Shown piece after piece: positions 1-6,637 of a stretch of DNA of 37,254 nucleotides. The stretch comes from a virus: positions 1 through 37,254 of the IMG/VR virus record IMGVR_UViG_3300025645_000191, one strand, 5' to 3'. The first letter of the stretch is position 1; every line of letters begins with the position of its first letter. Under the pieces are notes generated by a model, which saw only the letters and a list, made by a program, of their open reading frames with translations, had not been told where the DNA came from and searched no databases. Both the position numbers and the translations under genes were made by a program.

Positions 1-159
1 ACCGCACCCACATTTTAAAGGCGTGCCATTTTCAGAAATATATCCTTCAGCTATTTGTTCTTTGTAGTATTCTTCAAAAGATAAACTACTGTTAACATCG
101 GTTTTGAACTTATTGCCTAATTCTGATTGATTTAATAATTCTTGATTTTCTGCTTTCAT
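1..159 (-). CDS. Partial zinc-ribbon protein, cut by window edge
   Basis: Only the first 53 codons (ATG at 157-159) lie in the window; the reading frame is still open at base 1. The N-terminus is nearly the same as that of the minus-strand gene at 36591-36878: bases 1-107 match 36720-36826 exactly and mismatches begin at 108. The visible part ends inside a Cys-x-Cys stretch that begins the zinc ribbon of the full copy. The function is unknown, and proteins of this kind are common small phage accessory proteins. The differences in the N-terminal codons show two diverged paralogues rather than one terminal repeat. The gene is cut by the edge of the sequence, so whether it is intact cannot be told. 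Confidence 0.7.
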   Translation of the reverse strand, partial: MKAENQELLNQSELGNKFKTDVNSSLSFEEYYKEQIAEGYISENGTPLKCGCG

Positions 160-176
160 TTGTCTTTAATTTTAAG

Positions 177-213
177 ATTAGTACTTGTTTGGATCGGCAA
201 CAAGTCAAAGCCG
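177..213 (-). repeat. 37-base conserved leader with stem-loop, left copy
   Basis: These 37 bases are identical to 36896-36932. Each copy lies between a minus-strand gene and the start of a zinc-ribbon paralogue, so it is a shared 5' leader. It contains the inverted repeat CTTGTT...AACAAG (184-189 with 199-204, 9-base loop). The conservation in non-coding DNA suggests a regulatory role such as an operator or mRNA hairpin; no host-type promoter matches well inside it. Confidence 0.6.
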
Positions 214-220
214 AGAACCG

Positions 221-448
221 TTAATTCTCCTTTAAAAATTTTAGCATTGCGTCTTTATCAGTTCCGTAAACTTTCTTTACTTCGGGGAACTTATCTTTAT
301 AAATAAAAGTGTAATATAAATGCTTATGTTCTAATCTTAAAAGCTGGTTTTCAAAGGTTGACTTTTTAACGTTAATTCTATCAGCAAATTCTTGGTAAGT
401 TAATCTACTGTCAGTTAGTAAATTTCTTAATGTTGTTTTTTGTTTCAT
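221..448 (-). CDS. Small helix-turn-helix protein
   Basis: This encodes 75 residues. Residues about 8-36 (LLTDSRLTYQEFADRINVKK and following) fit a helix-turn-helix in which a recognition helix follows the phrase INVKKSTFE. It resembles small phage DNA-binding proteins, but no exact family is recognised. It lies in the leftward unit between the zinc-ribbon paralogue and the gene at 450-743, with one base separating it from the latter. It could regulate the early divergent promoters nearby; that is inference from position. The right-hand copy of the leader repeat has a different gene (36939-37160) in the equivalent place. Confidence 0.55.
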   Translation of the reverse strand: MKQKTTLRNLLTDSRLTYQEFADRINVKKSTFENQLLRLEHKHLYYTFIYKDKFPEVKKVYGTDKDAMLKFLKEN

Positions 449-449
449 G

Positions 450-743
450 TTACTTAATTATTTTAATGTTATAGCCTAATTCTTTTTCGATTTCTGCAAC
501 TGTCATTTCTTTTTGAGTTATTGGTGCCCATTTTCCGTTTTTTAAAATGCAAGTACCGCCCATAAAAAATAATCCATTTAAAAACTCATAGTTATTAGAA
601 AGAATTAATTCTTCTTCATGTCCGTTAAAATTACCTACATCATCTCCTTTTTTATAACCTATTTTTTTAGCCTCATTTATTAAAGCAGTTTTTACTTCTT
701 CTTCTGTGCAACGCATTGCAATTGGTTTAAATTCTGTTTTCAT
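450..743 (-). CDS. Hypothetical protein, first gene of leftward unit
   Basis: This encodes 97 residues of unknown function. A longer frame exists to 770, but the start at 741-743 is preferred. It follows an A-rich leader ending ATAAATATAACATT, which matches other starts here, and the longer frame would run into the promoter box at 768-775. The protein is mixed charged and hydrophobic (MRCTEEEVKTALINEAKK near the start) with no motif I recognise. It is the first gene behind the leftward promoter at 768-799. Confidence 0.65.
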   Translation of the reverse strand: MKTEFKPIAMRCTEEEVKTALINEAKKIGYKKGDDVGNFNGHEEELILSNNYEFLNGLFFMGGTCILKNGKWAPITQKEMTVAEIEKELGYNIKIIK

Positions 744-767
744 AATGTTATATTTATTAGTTCGGTA

Positions 768-799
768 CAAACTTACATATATTAAGTTTATAAAACAAA
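768..799 (-). promoter_or_regulatory. Leftward Bacteroidota-type promoter
   Basis: On the minus strand TTTG (796-799) is followed after exactly 20 bases by TAAGTTTG (768-775). This fits the Bacteroidota housekeeping consensus TTTG-N19/20-TAnnTTTG. It would drive the genes from 743 leftward. It is back to back with the rightward promoter at 832-863. Confidence 0.8.
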
Positions 800-831
800 T
801 AAAAACGTAAAAAAATTATTTTAATAAAATA

Positions 832-863
832 TTTGCACGTTAAAAAAATAAGTTGTAGATTTG
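832..863 (+). promoter_or_regulatory. Rightward Bacteroidota-type early promoter
   Basis: TTTG (832-835), a 20-base spacer and TAGATTTG (856-863) match the host consensus. The first downstream gene begins at 895, leaving a short A-rich leader. It is the probable start of the early rightward operon (895 to at least 4244). Confidence 0.85.
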
Positions 864-894
864 CCTAACGATTTAACAATTAAAACTAAATAAC

Positions 895-1176
895 ATGAAA
901 AAATTTAAAGGAACACAAGGAAAGTGGAAAGTTGAAGAAAGAAGAACTAAATTTGAAGTCAGTGTAATTTCAGAAGGTAAAAGAATATGTCAAGTAAAAT
1001 CTTATGATGGCATATTGTTTAATGATCCAACAACTAAACAAGCAAATGCAAACGCAAAACTAATATCATCAGCTCCTGAATTATTGGAAATGTTGCAGAA
1101 AATAGTAGATACTGACGAATATAGTATTGAGGATTATTTAGAGGCTAAACAACTAATCAATAAAATCTTATCATAA
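895..1176 (+). CDS. Conserved phage hypothetical protein
   Basis: This encodes 93 residues. The start GTQGKWKVEE and the later ANAKLISSAPELLEMLQKI match a widespread phage family of unknown function, in which a variable beta-rich N-terminus precedes the signature ANAxLIxxAPELLE. It is the first gene of the rightward early operon, behind the promoter at 832-863 and the leader AAAACTAAATAAC. Its stop overlaps the next start by one base. Confidence 0.75.
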   Translation: MKKFKGTQGKWKVEERRTKFEVSVISEGKRICQVKSYDGILFNDPTTKQANANAKLISSAPELLEMLQKIVDTDEYSIEDYLEAKQLINKILS

Positions 1177-1373
1177 TGAAAAAATTTAACGTAACAGTAC
1201 ATTTTAGATTCGTTCAAAATGGAGAGCAAGAAAAAGACTTTGATGTATTAGAAATTGAAGCAACGAACTTACTAGATGCTTTTTTATGCGCTAAAGAGCA
1301 GTTTAAGACAAAGAAATACATTCCTTTTCAAATGGAGTGCAACGGTGTAATTATTAACCCTAATACTTATTAA
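1176..1373 (+). CDS. Hypothetical early protein
   Basis: This encodes 65 residues with no recognised domain. It looks like an alternating beta-strand protein (FNVTVHFRFV, then an acidic stretch) with one helix. It overlaps the preceding gene by one base and is followed after one base by the next, so it is translated as part of the early operon. Confidence 0.6.
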   Translation: MKKFNVTVHFRFVQNGEQEKDFDVLEIEATNLLDAFLCAKEQFKTKKYIPFQMECNGVIINPNTY

Positions 1374-1374
1374 A

Positions 1375-1587
1375 ATGAACGAAACAATTAAAAACACATT
1401 GAAAAGTTTAGTCGCTGAAATAGACAGATTAAACAAATTAGAAAAAGAAATAGATACAAAACAAGCGTTTGAACCTAATCACTTAAATATAGATGAATTA
1501 AGACAATTAGAAAACGTTAGAAACAGTTACCAAAACAAAATTAACACTATAATAAAAGGATTATTAAAACAAAACAACAACGAATAG
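1375..1587 (+). CDS. Hypothetical coiled-coil early protein
   Basis: This encodes 70 residues, highly charged and predicted helical (LVAEIDRLNKLEKEIDTKQ), so a short coiled coil is likely. It is of unknown function. It ends in an Asn-rich tail at an AAC repeat (1570-1583). A coding-like stretch in the -1 frame continues beyond its stop (see 1605-1676). Confidence 0.6.
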   Translation: MNETIKNTLKSLVAEIDRLNKLEKEIDTKQAFEPNHLNIDELRQLENVRNSYQNKINTIIKGLLKQNNNE

Positions 1588-1604
1588 AAGATTTTAACGA
1601 CTGG

Positions 1605-1676
1605 ATGTTAAAAATTAAAAACGTGTATTATGCACAAAATCAATTAATGTTAAACGCTTATAATAGAATAGATTAA
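1605..1676 (+). CDS. Possible 23-residue peptide or frameshifted extension
   Basis: After the stop at 1585-1587 the -1 frame is open from 1545 to the TAA at 1674-1676. It encodes a plausible helical sequence (QRIEDFNDWMLKIKNVYYAQ). The only ATG in that frame is at 1605, giving 23 residues. It could be a very small gene, a decayed gene end, or an extension of the preceding gene through slippage in the A-rich stretch near 1566-1577. Confidence 0.25.
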   Translation: MLKIKNVYYAQNQLMLNAYNRID

Positions 1677-1678
1677 TT

Positions 1679-2131
1679 ATGAAAATTACAGAATTATACG
1701 GAAAACAATTTAGACTAAGTGGTAGTGTTAATAGTACTACTTACAAAATAGAAAAATTAAACAAAATAAAAAGTAGTTTAATTACTTGGAATGGAGGTAA
1801 AACTGAATATTACAATAGTGATGTTATAAAATATGTGAAAACAAAAGAGTGGGTATTAGTTGATGAAAACCCAATACAACACGATGATTTTAACGAGCAT
1901 ACAAAAGAAATAATTGTAAAAGATGCTGAGATAGTAACGCCTAGCCATTACAACAATGAAAATGGAACACTTTACAAAGTAGCTAATCAAAGAAACTGGA
2001 ATCCTTATTTATTTGATATAGTTAAGCGTTTAGAACGTGCAGATAAAAAAGGAGAGTTTGAAAGTGATCTAAATAAATCAATCGCAGTTATTCAATTGTG
2101 GTTAAAAGAAAATAAAAATGAAACTATGTAA
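1679..2131 (+). CDS. DUF3310-like protein
   Basis: This encodes 150 residues. The N-terminal half (about 1-60) is beta-rich. The C-terminal half (PSHYNNENGTLYKVANQRNW, then IVKRLERADKKGEFESDLNK) has the layout of DUF3310 and similar phage proteins: a His-Tyr start, then (I/V)KRxxRxxKKGxxxxDLxK. These are often found beside nucleotide-metabolism genes, but their role is not established. It overlaps the next gene by 14 bases. Confidence 0.55.
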   Translation: MKITELYGKQFRLSGSVNSTTYKIEKLNKIKSSLITWNGGKTEYYNSDVIKYVKTKEWVLVDENPIQHDDFNEHTKEIIVKDAEIVTPSHYNNENGTLYKVANQRNWNPYLFDIVKRLERADKKGEFESDLNKSIAVIQLWLKENKNETM

Positions 2132-2450
2132 TTGTGGAAAACAAGTAACTGCAAAAGATAAACGAAATAAAGACGGACTTCAAAAAAAATGCAATAGTTG
2201 TTATAATGAGATTAGAAATAAAAGATATAAAGAAAATCCTAATCCGATTAAACAACGGCAAAAAAAGTATAACAATTACCAGGCTAAAAAAGCAAAAGAA
2301 CACGCTAGACTAATAAGTGATACTTATGTAATTGCAGAACTAAAAAGAGGGACGACATTAACAACTAAAGACATTATAAAATTCCCTGAACTAATAGAAA
2401 CTAAAAGACAAATAATTAAAAATAAAAGATTATGCCAATCAAAAACATAG
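2118..2450 (+). CDS. Zinc-finger protein related to HNH-linked N-termini
   Basis: This encodes 110 residues. The N-terminus has CNCGKQ followed by KKCNSCYNEIRNKRYKENP, a Cys-x-Cys...Cys-x-x-Cys zinc knuckle that in other phages precedes HNH endonuclease domains. Here no HNH catalytic His-Asn-His is visible. The C-terminal part is helical and basic (SDTYVIAELKRG). It may be a DNA-binding remnant or a stand-alone form. It overlaps both neighbours. Confidence 0.55.
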   Translation: MKLCNCGKQVTAKDKRNKDGLQKKCNSCYNEIRNKRYKENPNPIKQRQKKYNNYQAKKAKEHARLISDTYVIAELKRGTTLTTKDIIKFPELIETKRQIIKNKRLCQSKT

Positions 2451-2629
2451 AAGATTTAAGAAACGATTTGCTAAACAAGTACGAAAGTAGTAATTCAGAT
2501 ACAGACATTAGAGAGTTAAGCGTTTACACTGCTACTGCATCAGCAGTCATTAGAAGTTGCAAAACTGAAATGGACTATAATAAAATTCAAGAAAATAATA
2601 AAAAGATTAAATTTTTAGAGAATGAGTAA
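2432..2629 (+). CDS. Small conserved phage protein
   Basis: This encodes 65 residues. It resembles small Bacteroidota phage proteins starting with IEDLRN(D/E)LL and ending CKTEMDYNKIQENNKKIKFL. It has no known function and is all-helical in appearance. It overlaps the preceding gene by 19 bases and the next by 8, so its place in the operon is firm even though its role is not. Confidence 0.65.
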   Translation: MPIKNIEDLRNDLLNKYESSNSDTDIRELSVYTATASAVIRSCKTEMDYNKIQENNKKIKFLENE

Positions 2630-2879
2630 TCCATTAGAATTAATACGTGTTAAAGATGCTATTAATGAATTAAGCATAACTAGGCACGTATTCGAACATA
2701 GGGTATTATCTTTAGACATTAAACCGATAAAAAGAGGATATTATAAGAAGCATGATGTTGATAGAATTAGAAAATATTTACCTAAACAAAGGTTAAAATC
2801 TAATTATAAAATAGAAATTATTAAAGTAACAGAAACATATCACATTTACGAATCTAAAATGAATAACTATGGCAACTAA
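2622..2879 (+). CDS. Helix-turn-helix DNA-binding protein
   Basis: This encodes 85 residues. IRVKDAINELSITRHVFEHR followed by IKPIKRGYYKKHDVDRIRKY has the shape of a MerR/excisionase-like winged helix (HTH_17 type): a helix-turn-helix, a short wing and a helix. The C-terminus ends TYHIYESKMN. It may be an early regulator or an accessory protein. No integrase was found, so an excisionase role is unsupported. Confidence 0.55.
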   Translation: MSNPLELIRVKDAINELSITRHVFEHRVLSLDIKPIKRGYYKKHDVDRIRKYLPKQRLKSNYKIEIIKVTETYHIYESKMNNYGN

Positions 2880-3132
2880 ATGGACAAAAGAGAAAGAGGA
2901 TATTATTTTAGAAGAAGTAAATAAAAATCCCGAACACATTAGAGATGCTTTATTTATAGCGTCTTTAAAGATAAATAAAACGCATTCGGCAACTGTTACG
3001 CATTTTTACAACAATATGAATATTGAAAATCAATCAAAAGAAGAACAAATAAAAAGAATATCGGACGAACTTATAAAAATGTACGAGCTTAATTTAGAAT
3101 TAAAAAAACAATTAGATAATGGAAAAACTTAA
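2869..3132 (+). CDS. Myb/SANT-like small protein
   Basis: This encodes 87 residues. The start (ATKWTKEKEDIILEEVNKNP), with a later HSATVTHFYNN, has the Trp spacing and helices of Myb/SANT-like DNA-binding domains seen in small phage proteins. The C-terminus is a charged helix likely to form a coiled coil. The exact role is unknown, and regulation or DNA binding is inferred. It overlaps the next gene by 14 bases. Confidence 0.5.
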   Translation: MATKWTKEKEDIILEEVNKNPEHIRDALFIASLKINKTHSATVTHFYNNMNIENQSKEEQIKRISDELIKMYELNLELKKQLDNGKT

Positions 3133-3496
3133 AAAATTAATAGGAATTAAATATAATTATAATGGTAAAAATATAATTATAACTGAAATTAAAAAAGTTT
3201 CAGATAATATAATAGTAAAAACAGATGGATTAACATATAATCTATACCAAGAAGAAGTTGATACTTTTATAGAAAACTTAAAAGACCCTAAAAAAGAATA
3301 TGTATCAACTATAAAAAATGATGCTACCTCTTTAGAAAATGATGCTACCTCGTTTGATTTAAAAACAACATTAATAGATACTATAAACAAAGTTAAAAAC
3401 GATATATCTTATGTAAAACAAGCAAACTGCATTTGTAATATAACTTCTCAAATGATTAATATTAGAAAGTTAGAATTAATGGAACTTAAAAAATGA
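3119..3496 (+). CDS. Hypothetical protein with internal NDATS repeat
   Basis: This encodes 125 residues. The N-terminal part (residues 1-50) looks like a small beta barrel (NYNGKNIIITEIKKV). Then comes a linker containing NDATS twice (encoded by the DNA repeat at 3315-3351), then a helical tail with two Cys. Similar linkers occur in other Bacteroidota phage proteins of unknown function. Its stop overlaps the start of the gene at 3493. Confidence 0.55.
   Translation: MEKLKKLIGIKYNYNGKNIIITEIKKVSDNIIVKTDGLTYNLYQEEVDTFIENLKDPKKEYVSTIKNDATSLENDATSFDLKTTLIDTINKVKNDISYVKQANCICNITSQMINIRKLELMELKK
3315..3351 (+). repeat. 16-base direct repeat inside a gene
   Basis: AAAATGATGCTACCTC occurs at 3315-3330 and exactly again at 3336-3351. 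The 21-base period keeps frame and encodes NDATS twice. It is probably a recent in-frame duplication in a linker. Confidence 0.8.
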
Positions 3497-3606
3497 AAAC
3501 ACACGCACAAAAACTCGCACAGATTAAACGAATTTTAAAGCTACTCCATCAGCGAGGAGAAAACAACGAAAAATATAATAAAATTTATCACGAATTAATA
3601 AAATAG
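3493..3606 (+). CDS. 37-residue basic helical peptide
   Basis: The frame starts at an ATGA overlap with the preceding gene and ends 5 bases before the methyltransferase gene, so it fills an otherwise empty gap. The product is basic and helical (MKTHAQKLAQIKRILKLLHQ and following). It may bind nucleic acid. The function is unknown. Confidence 0.5.
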   Translation: MKTHAQKLAQIKRILKLLHQRGENNEKYNKIYHELIK

Positions 3607-3611
3607 AAATT

Positions 3612-4244
3612 ATGAGAATATTAGTAGCATGTGAAGAAAGTCAAGCAGTAACAATTGAATTACGAAAACTAGGTCACGAGGCTTTTAGTTGTGACTTGTT
3701 AGAACAAAGCGGAGGTTATCCGGAATGGCATTTTAAAGAAGATATGTTTGAGGTTATAAAAAGAGAGCCTAAATTTGATTTAATGATAGCTTTTCCTCCT
3801 TGTACAGACTTAGCCGTTAGCGGTGCCAGGCATTTTGAAAGAAAACGTTTAGACGGAAGTCAGCAAAAAAGTATTGAGTTTTTTATGAAAGTAATTAATG
3901 CAGACGTCGAAAGAATTGCAGTTGAAAATCCTATTGGTATAATGAGTAGTTTATATAGAAAGCCTGACCAAATTATTCAGCCTTGGCAGTTTGGAGATAA
4001 AGCACAAAAAAGTACCTGTTTGTGGTTAAAAGGATTAAATAAATTAGAACCTACTAAAATTGTTGAAAAAGGAGAGTTTAAAGAATTGATTTGTAAAACT
4101 ACCGGAAAACAAAAAAGACAGGCTTTATGGTATTATGAAGCTCTTTTAAAAGCAAAAACACCCGAACAAAGAAGAACATTAAGAAGTAAAACATTTCCAG
4201 GTATAGCAAAAGCAATGGCTGAACAATGGACTAAAATAATTTAA
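3612..4244 (+). CDS. DNA cytosine-5 methyltransferase (phage type)
   Basis: This encodes 210 residues, compact for the family. It starts with MRILVACEESQAVTIELRKL (SAM-binding motif region). The catalytic motif IV is FPPCTDLAVSG with Cys64, and motif VI is VENP at 104-107. Short proteins of this layout are known in phages as C5-cytosine methyltransferase-like enzymes. It probably modifies phage DNA against host restriction. It ends the first early operon, just before the promoter at 4251-4282. Target specificity cannot be read. Confidence 0.8.
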   Translation: MRILVACEESQAVTIELRKLGHEAFSCDLLEQSGGYPEWHFKEDMFEVIKREPKFDLMIAFPPCTDLAVSGARHFERKRLDGSQQKSIEFFMKVINADVERIAVENPIGIMSSLYRKPDQIIQPWQFGDKAQKSTCLWLKGLNKLEPTKIVEKGEFKELICKTTGKQKRQALWYYEALLKAKTPEQRRTLRSKTFPGIAKAMAEQWTKII

Positions 4245-4250
4245 AATTAA

Positions 4251-4282
4251 TTTGTATAACTTAATTTAATTACGTACATTTG
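4251..4282 (+). promoter_or_regulatory. Bacteroidota-type promoter
   Basis: TTTG (4251-4254), a 20-base spacer and TACATTTG (4275-4282) match the host consensus. It starts a second operon beginning with the 55-codon gene at 4312. Confidence 0.8.
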
Positions 4283-4311
4283 ACAAATATTAATAATAAA
4301 ACTAAATAATT

Positions 4312-4479
4312 ATGACAACAGAAGAAATGAAAAAAATGGAATCAATTGATACTAAAATAGTATTGGGCGATAAAATAACAAAAGAAGAAAAGGATTTTTA
4401 TAACAAAAATTGGGATGAAATGGTAACAGGGGTTTCAGAAAAAGCAGACCATTGGAAATATCACACTGCAATAATTTAA
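4312..4479 (+). CDS. 55-residue acidic protein
   Basis: This is the first gene behind the promoter at 4251-4282, with the standard leader AAAACTAAATAATT before its ATG. The product is charged and helical (MTTEEMKKMESIDTKIVLGD) and ends WKYHTAII. There are no Cys or membrane segments. The function is unknown. The promoter and leader make it a credible gene despite its size. Confidence 0.65.
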   Translation: MTTEEMKKMESIDTKIVLGDKITKEEKDFYNKNWDEMVTGVSEKADHWKYHTAII

Positions 4480-4490
4480 AACTAAACGAA

Positions 4491-4631
4491 ATGAAAAAAG
4501 CAGAACACAAGTTTAATAAAAATATAAAAGATTCTATTGATGAAAATGCTAGGGAAAACGAAAAGGAATATTTTTTCTATTCAGAGCCAAAACCGATTTA
4601 TATACCAAAAAGAAAAAAATTTAAACGCTAA
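4491..4631 (+). CDS. 46-residue charged protein
   Basis: It follows the leader AAACTAAACGAA. The product is very charged, with a basic C-terminus (IYIPKRKKFKR). It is of unknown function. It lies in a run of four small genes ahead of the recombination cassette. Confidence 0.55.
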   Translation: MKKAEHKFNKNIKDSIDENARENEKEYFFYSEPKPIYIPKRKKFKR

Positions 4632-4643
4632 AACTAAATAATT

Positions 4644-4877
4644 ATGACAAAATTTATCAGTATCAACAAAGATACACAAGAAAAAAAAGAAACTGTTTTT
4701 ACGCATTACTTAGAGTTAAGTTTAGATAATCCTATATTATCAAAAGCTAAATATAAACCAATAGACTTTGATAAAGTAGAAGAAGTTTATACAATAAAAA
4801 ATAAAACTTTATTTAGAGTAACACTTGGTGGATCAACATCTTATTGGATAGGAACAAAAGGCGATGAGTTTAATTAA
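4644..4877 (+). CDS. Hypothetical protein
   Basis: This encodes 77 residues of unknown function, following the leader AAACTAAATAATT. It is predicted to be largely beta-strand (YTIKNKTLFRVTLGGSTSYW). Its end overlaps the next small gene. Confidence 0.6.
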   Translation: MTKFISINKDTQEKKETVFTHYLELSLDNPILSKAKYKPIDFDKVEEVYTIKNKTLFRVTLGGSTSYWIGTKGDEFN

Positions 4878-4986
4878 TTACGAGTATAACCAAAGCCTAA
4901 GAAAAAATGCTTTAGAAGTATTGGCTAAAGAAAAAGAAAAAGAACGAATTAAAAAAGAAAAACAAGATGAGAGAAACAGATATTAG
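4864..4986 (+). CDS. 40-residue Lys/Glu-rich peptide
   Basis: It overlaps the preceding gene by 14 bases and the next by 20, which is typical of this genome. The product is a helical Lys/Glu-rich peptide (LAKEKEKERIKKEKQDERNR). Low complexity makes coding less certain. The function is unknown. Confidence 0.45.
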   Translation: MSLINYEYNQSLRKNALEVLAKEKEKERIKKEKQDERNRY

Positions 4987-5503
4987 CGCAATGAAATATA
5001 GAAAGTCAACACATCTTAGCGGACTTGATATAGCTGAAATAATAACAAAAAAAGGGAAATGCATATTGACTATTGAAAGTGCATATTATGATAAAGCAGT
5101 TGATGTAGCTGGAAAAAAAGTTGATGGATACTTTATAGAGTTCCAAGGTGATTTAAAACCCATGATGTTAAACTCTATAAATAGAAAAAATATTGGTAAA
5201 GTAGTTAAAATGACTAAAAATATATCGATGTCAGAAGCTATGATGATTAATAATTGGGTGGGTCAATCTATTGAGTTTTATTTTGATGAAACTGTAAAAT
5301 TTGGAGCTAACGAAACTGGAGGAATACGCGTTAAATTAGTTTCTCCAATACCTGACATTTCAGACTTTAACGCATTGGCTATTTTAAACGAATCTAAAGC
5401 ATTAACTGAATTACCTGTTAATTGGGGTAAGTTATCAAAACAAGAACAATCTTTACCTAGTGTATTCGCGTTAAAAGAAAAACTTAAAAACACTTTGAAA
5501 TAA
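4967..5503 (+). CDS. Conserved phage protein of the recombination cassette
   Basis: This encodes 178 residues. The pattern KYRKSTHLSGLDIAEI, then KKVDGYFIEFQGDLKPMMLN and NWVGQSIEFYFDETVKFG, resembles conserved phage proteins commonly found directly before YqaJ or lambda-type exonucleases. That position suggests a DNA-binding or recombination-accessory role. No classical RecT or Erf motif is visible, so an annealase function is only inference. Its stop overlaps the next start by one base. Confidence 0.55.
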   Translation: MRETDISAMKYRKSTHLSGLDIAEIITKKGKCILTIESAYYDKAVDVAGKKVDGYFIEFQGDLKPMMLNSINRKNIGKVVKMTKNISMSEAMMINNWVGQSIEFYFDETVKFGANETGGIRVKLVSPIPDISDFNALAILNESKALTELPVNWGKLSKQEQSLPSVFALKEKLKNTLK

Positions 5504-6207
5504 TGGTAAATCATAAAGAAATAAAGCAAGGTAGTTTAGAATGGTTTGAGATTAAGTGGCGTAAAATAGGCGGTACACTTTCAAAAGGTTTATTTATCAA
5601 TTCAGATACTTTATTTATAGACTTACTTAGTCAACATATTGAGGAATTTGAGCCTAGTGAAAGTTATTCAAACGATGCAATGGAACGAGGTAATGAATTA
5701 GAACCTTTTGCACTTCAATATATTTCACAATATACTGGATTGAATTTTCAAACTACTGGATGGTTACAAAGTAAAGAATACCCTTTACTGGGCATTTCTC
5801 CCGATGGTTTAACAGAAGATGAAGAAACGGCTTGCGAAATTAAATGCCTAGCTCGTAAAGCACATACTGAAATTTTGCTTAAAAATGAAACTCCAAAAGA
5901 TAAAATATCTCAAATAGTTCATTATTTTACAGTAAATTCTAAATTAAAAAAATTATATTTCATATCTTACAGACCTGAAAGTATAAAGCCATTTATTGAA
6001 GTTTTTACACCTGAATCAATTGTTGACATGGGTTGGAAAAAGAAAATTGAAGTAAAACAGTTTGGAGTTAAAGGTCAAGAAATAAAACCAAAGATTGAAA
6101 ATATTGAAGATTTGAAAACAATAAGTCAATGGTCTGAAATAGCGAAAGCCGAAGCTAAAAAATTAGAGGCACAAATAAAAGAAACAATTAATAAATTAAA
6201 TTTTTAG
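5503..6207 (+). CDS. YqaJ-like (lambda-type) exonuclease
   Basis: This encodes 234 residues, the usual size. It starts with IKQGSLEWFEIKWRKIGGT. Motifs are MERGNELEPFA (Glu61, Glu65), LGISPDG (Asp101), CEIKC (Glu112, Lys114) and Gln137, which fit the PD-(D/E)xK nuclease core of the YqaJ family. Such enzymes degrade one strand from a double-stranded end to leave a 3' tail for annealing or recombination. It lies between the accessory gene at 4967 and the OB-fold gene at 6211, giving a recombination cassette. Confidence 0.88.
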   Translation: MVNHKEIKQGSLEWFEIKWRKIGGTLSKGLFINSDTLFIDLLSQHIEEFEPSESYSNDAMERGNELEPFALQYISQYTGLNFQTTGWLQSKEYPLLGISPDGLTEDEETACEIKCLARKAHTEILLKNETPKDKISQIVHYFTVNSKLKKLYFISYRPESIKPFIEVFTPESIVDMGWKKKIEVKQFGVKGQEIKPKIENIEDLKTISQWSEIAKAEAKKLEAQIKETINKLNF

Positions 6208-6210
6208 ATT

Positions 6211-6504
6211 ATGGAAGTAGTAGGAAAAGTAAAAGTATTAGGAGCTGAGCAAGTAGTATCAGCTAGCTACAAAAAGAGAGAATTAGTAATTGTAACAGAT
6301 GAGCAATATCCACAATTTATTGCAATTGAATTCCCACAAGATAAGGGGGATTTATTAAATATTTTAGCTGAAGGAGATTCTGTAAAAGTTTCTATTAATC
6401 TAGGTGGAAGAGAGTGGGTTAATCCACAAGGTGAAATAAAATACTTTAATTCGATTAAAGGTTGGAAATTAGAAAAAATAAACGCAGAGGCACCCAGTTA
6501 TTAA
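6211..6504 (+). CDS. DUF3127-like OB-fold protein (putative ssDNA-binding)
   Basis: This encodes 97 residues. KRELVIVTDEQYPQFIAIEF, then GDSVKVSINLGGREW and KYFNSIKGW, closely fit the DUF3127 family, which is common in Bacteroidota and phages and has an OB-fold-like pattern. A role in binding single-stranded DNA beside the exonuclease is likely but not proven by the sequence. It follows the exonuclease after three bases. Confidence 0.75.
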   Translation: MEVVGKVKVLGAEQVVSASYKKRELVIVTDEQYPQFIAIEFPQDKGDLLNILAEGDSVKVSINLGGREWVNPQGEIKYFNSIKGWKLEKINAEAPSY

Positions 6505-6525
6505 TTTTAACGACTTACCAATTAT

Positions 6526-6623
6526 AAAGTTTTTGATTAAAACTTTAGATTTAATATAAAAAAAGCAGTTAGTTGAGCTAAGCCATATACACACTTGTCT
6601 AAACAACAATGGTTAACTGCTTT
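6526..6623. other. Paired inverted repeats ahead of a zinc-binding gene
   Basis: Two structures are present. AAAGTTTT/AAAACTTT (6526-6533 with 6539-6546) is a perfect 8-base hairpin. AAAGCAGTTA/TAACTGCTTT (6562-6571 with 6614-6623) is a perfect 10-base stem enclosing 42 bases that themselves contain CCAT...ATGG. On the minus strand the second stem is followed by seven T, like a terminator facing left; on the plus strand it is followed by A. It ends 14 bases before the ATG at 6638, so it may be a leader structure. Confidence 0.5.
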
Positions 6624-6637
6624 AAAAAAAATGAATT

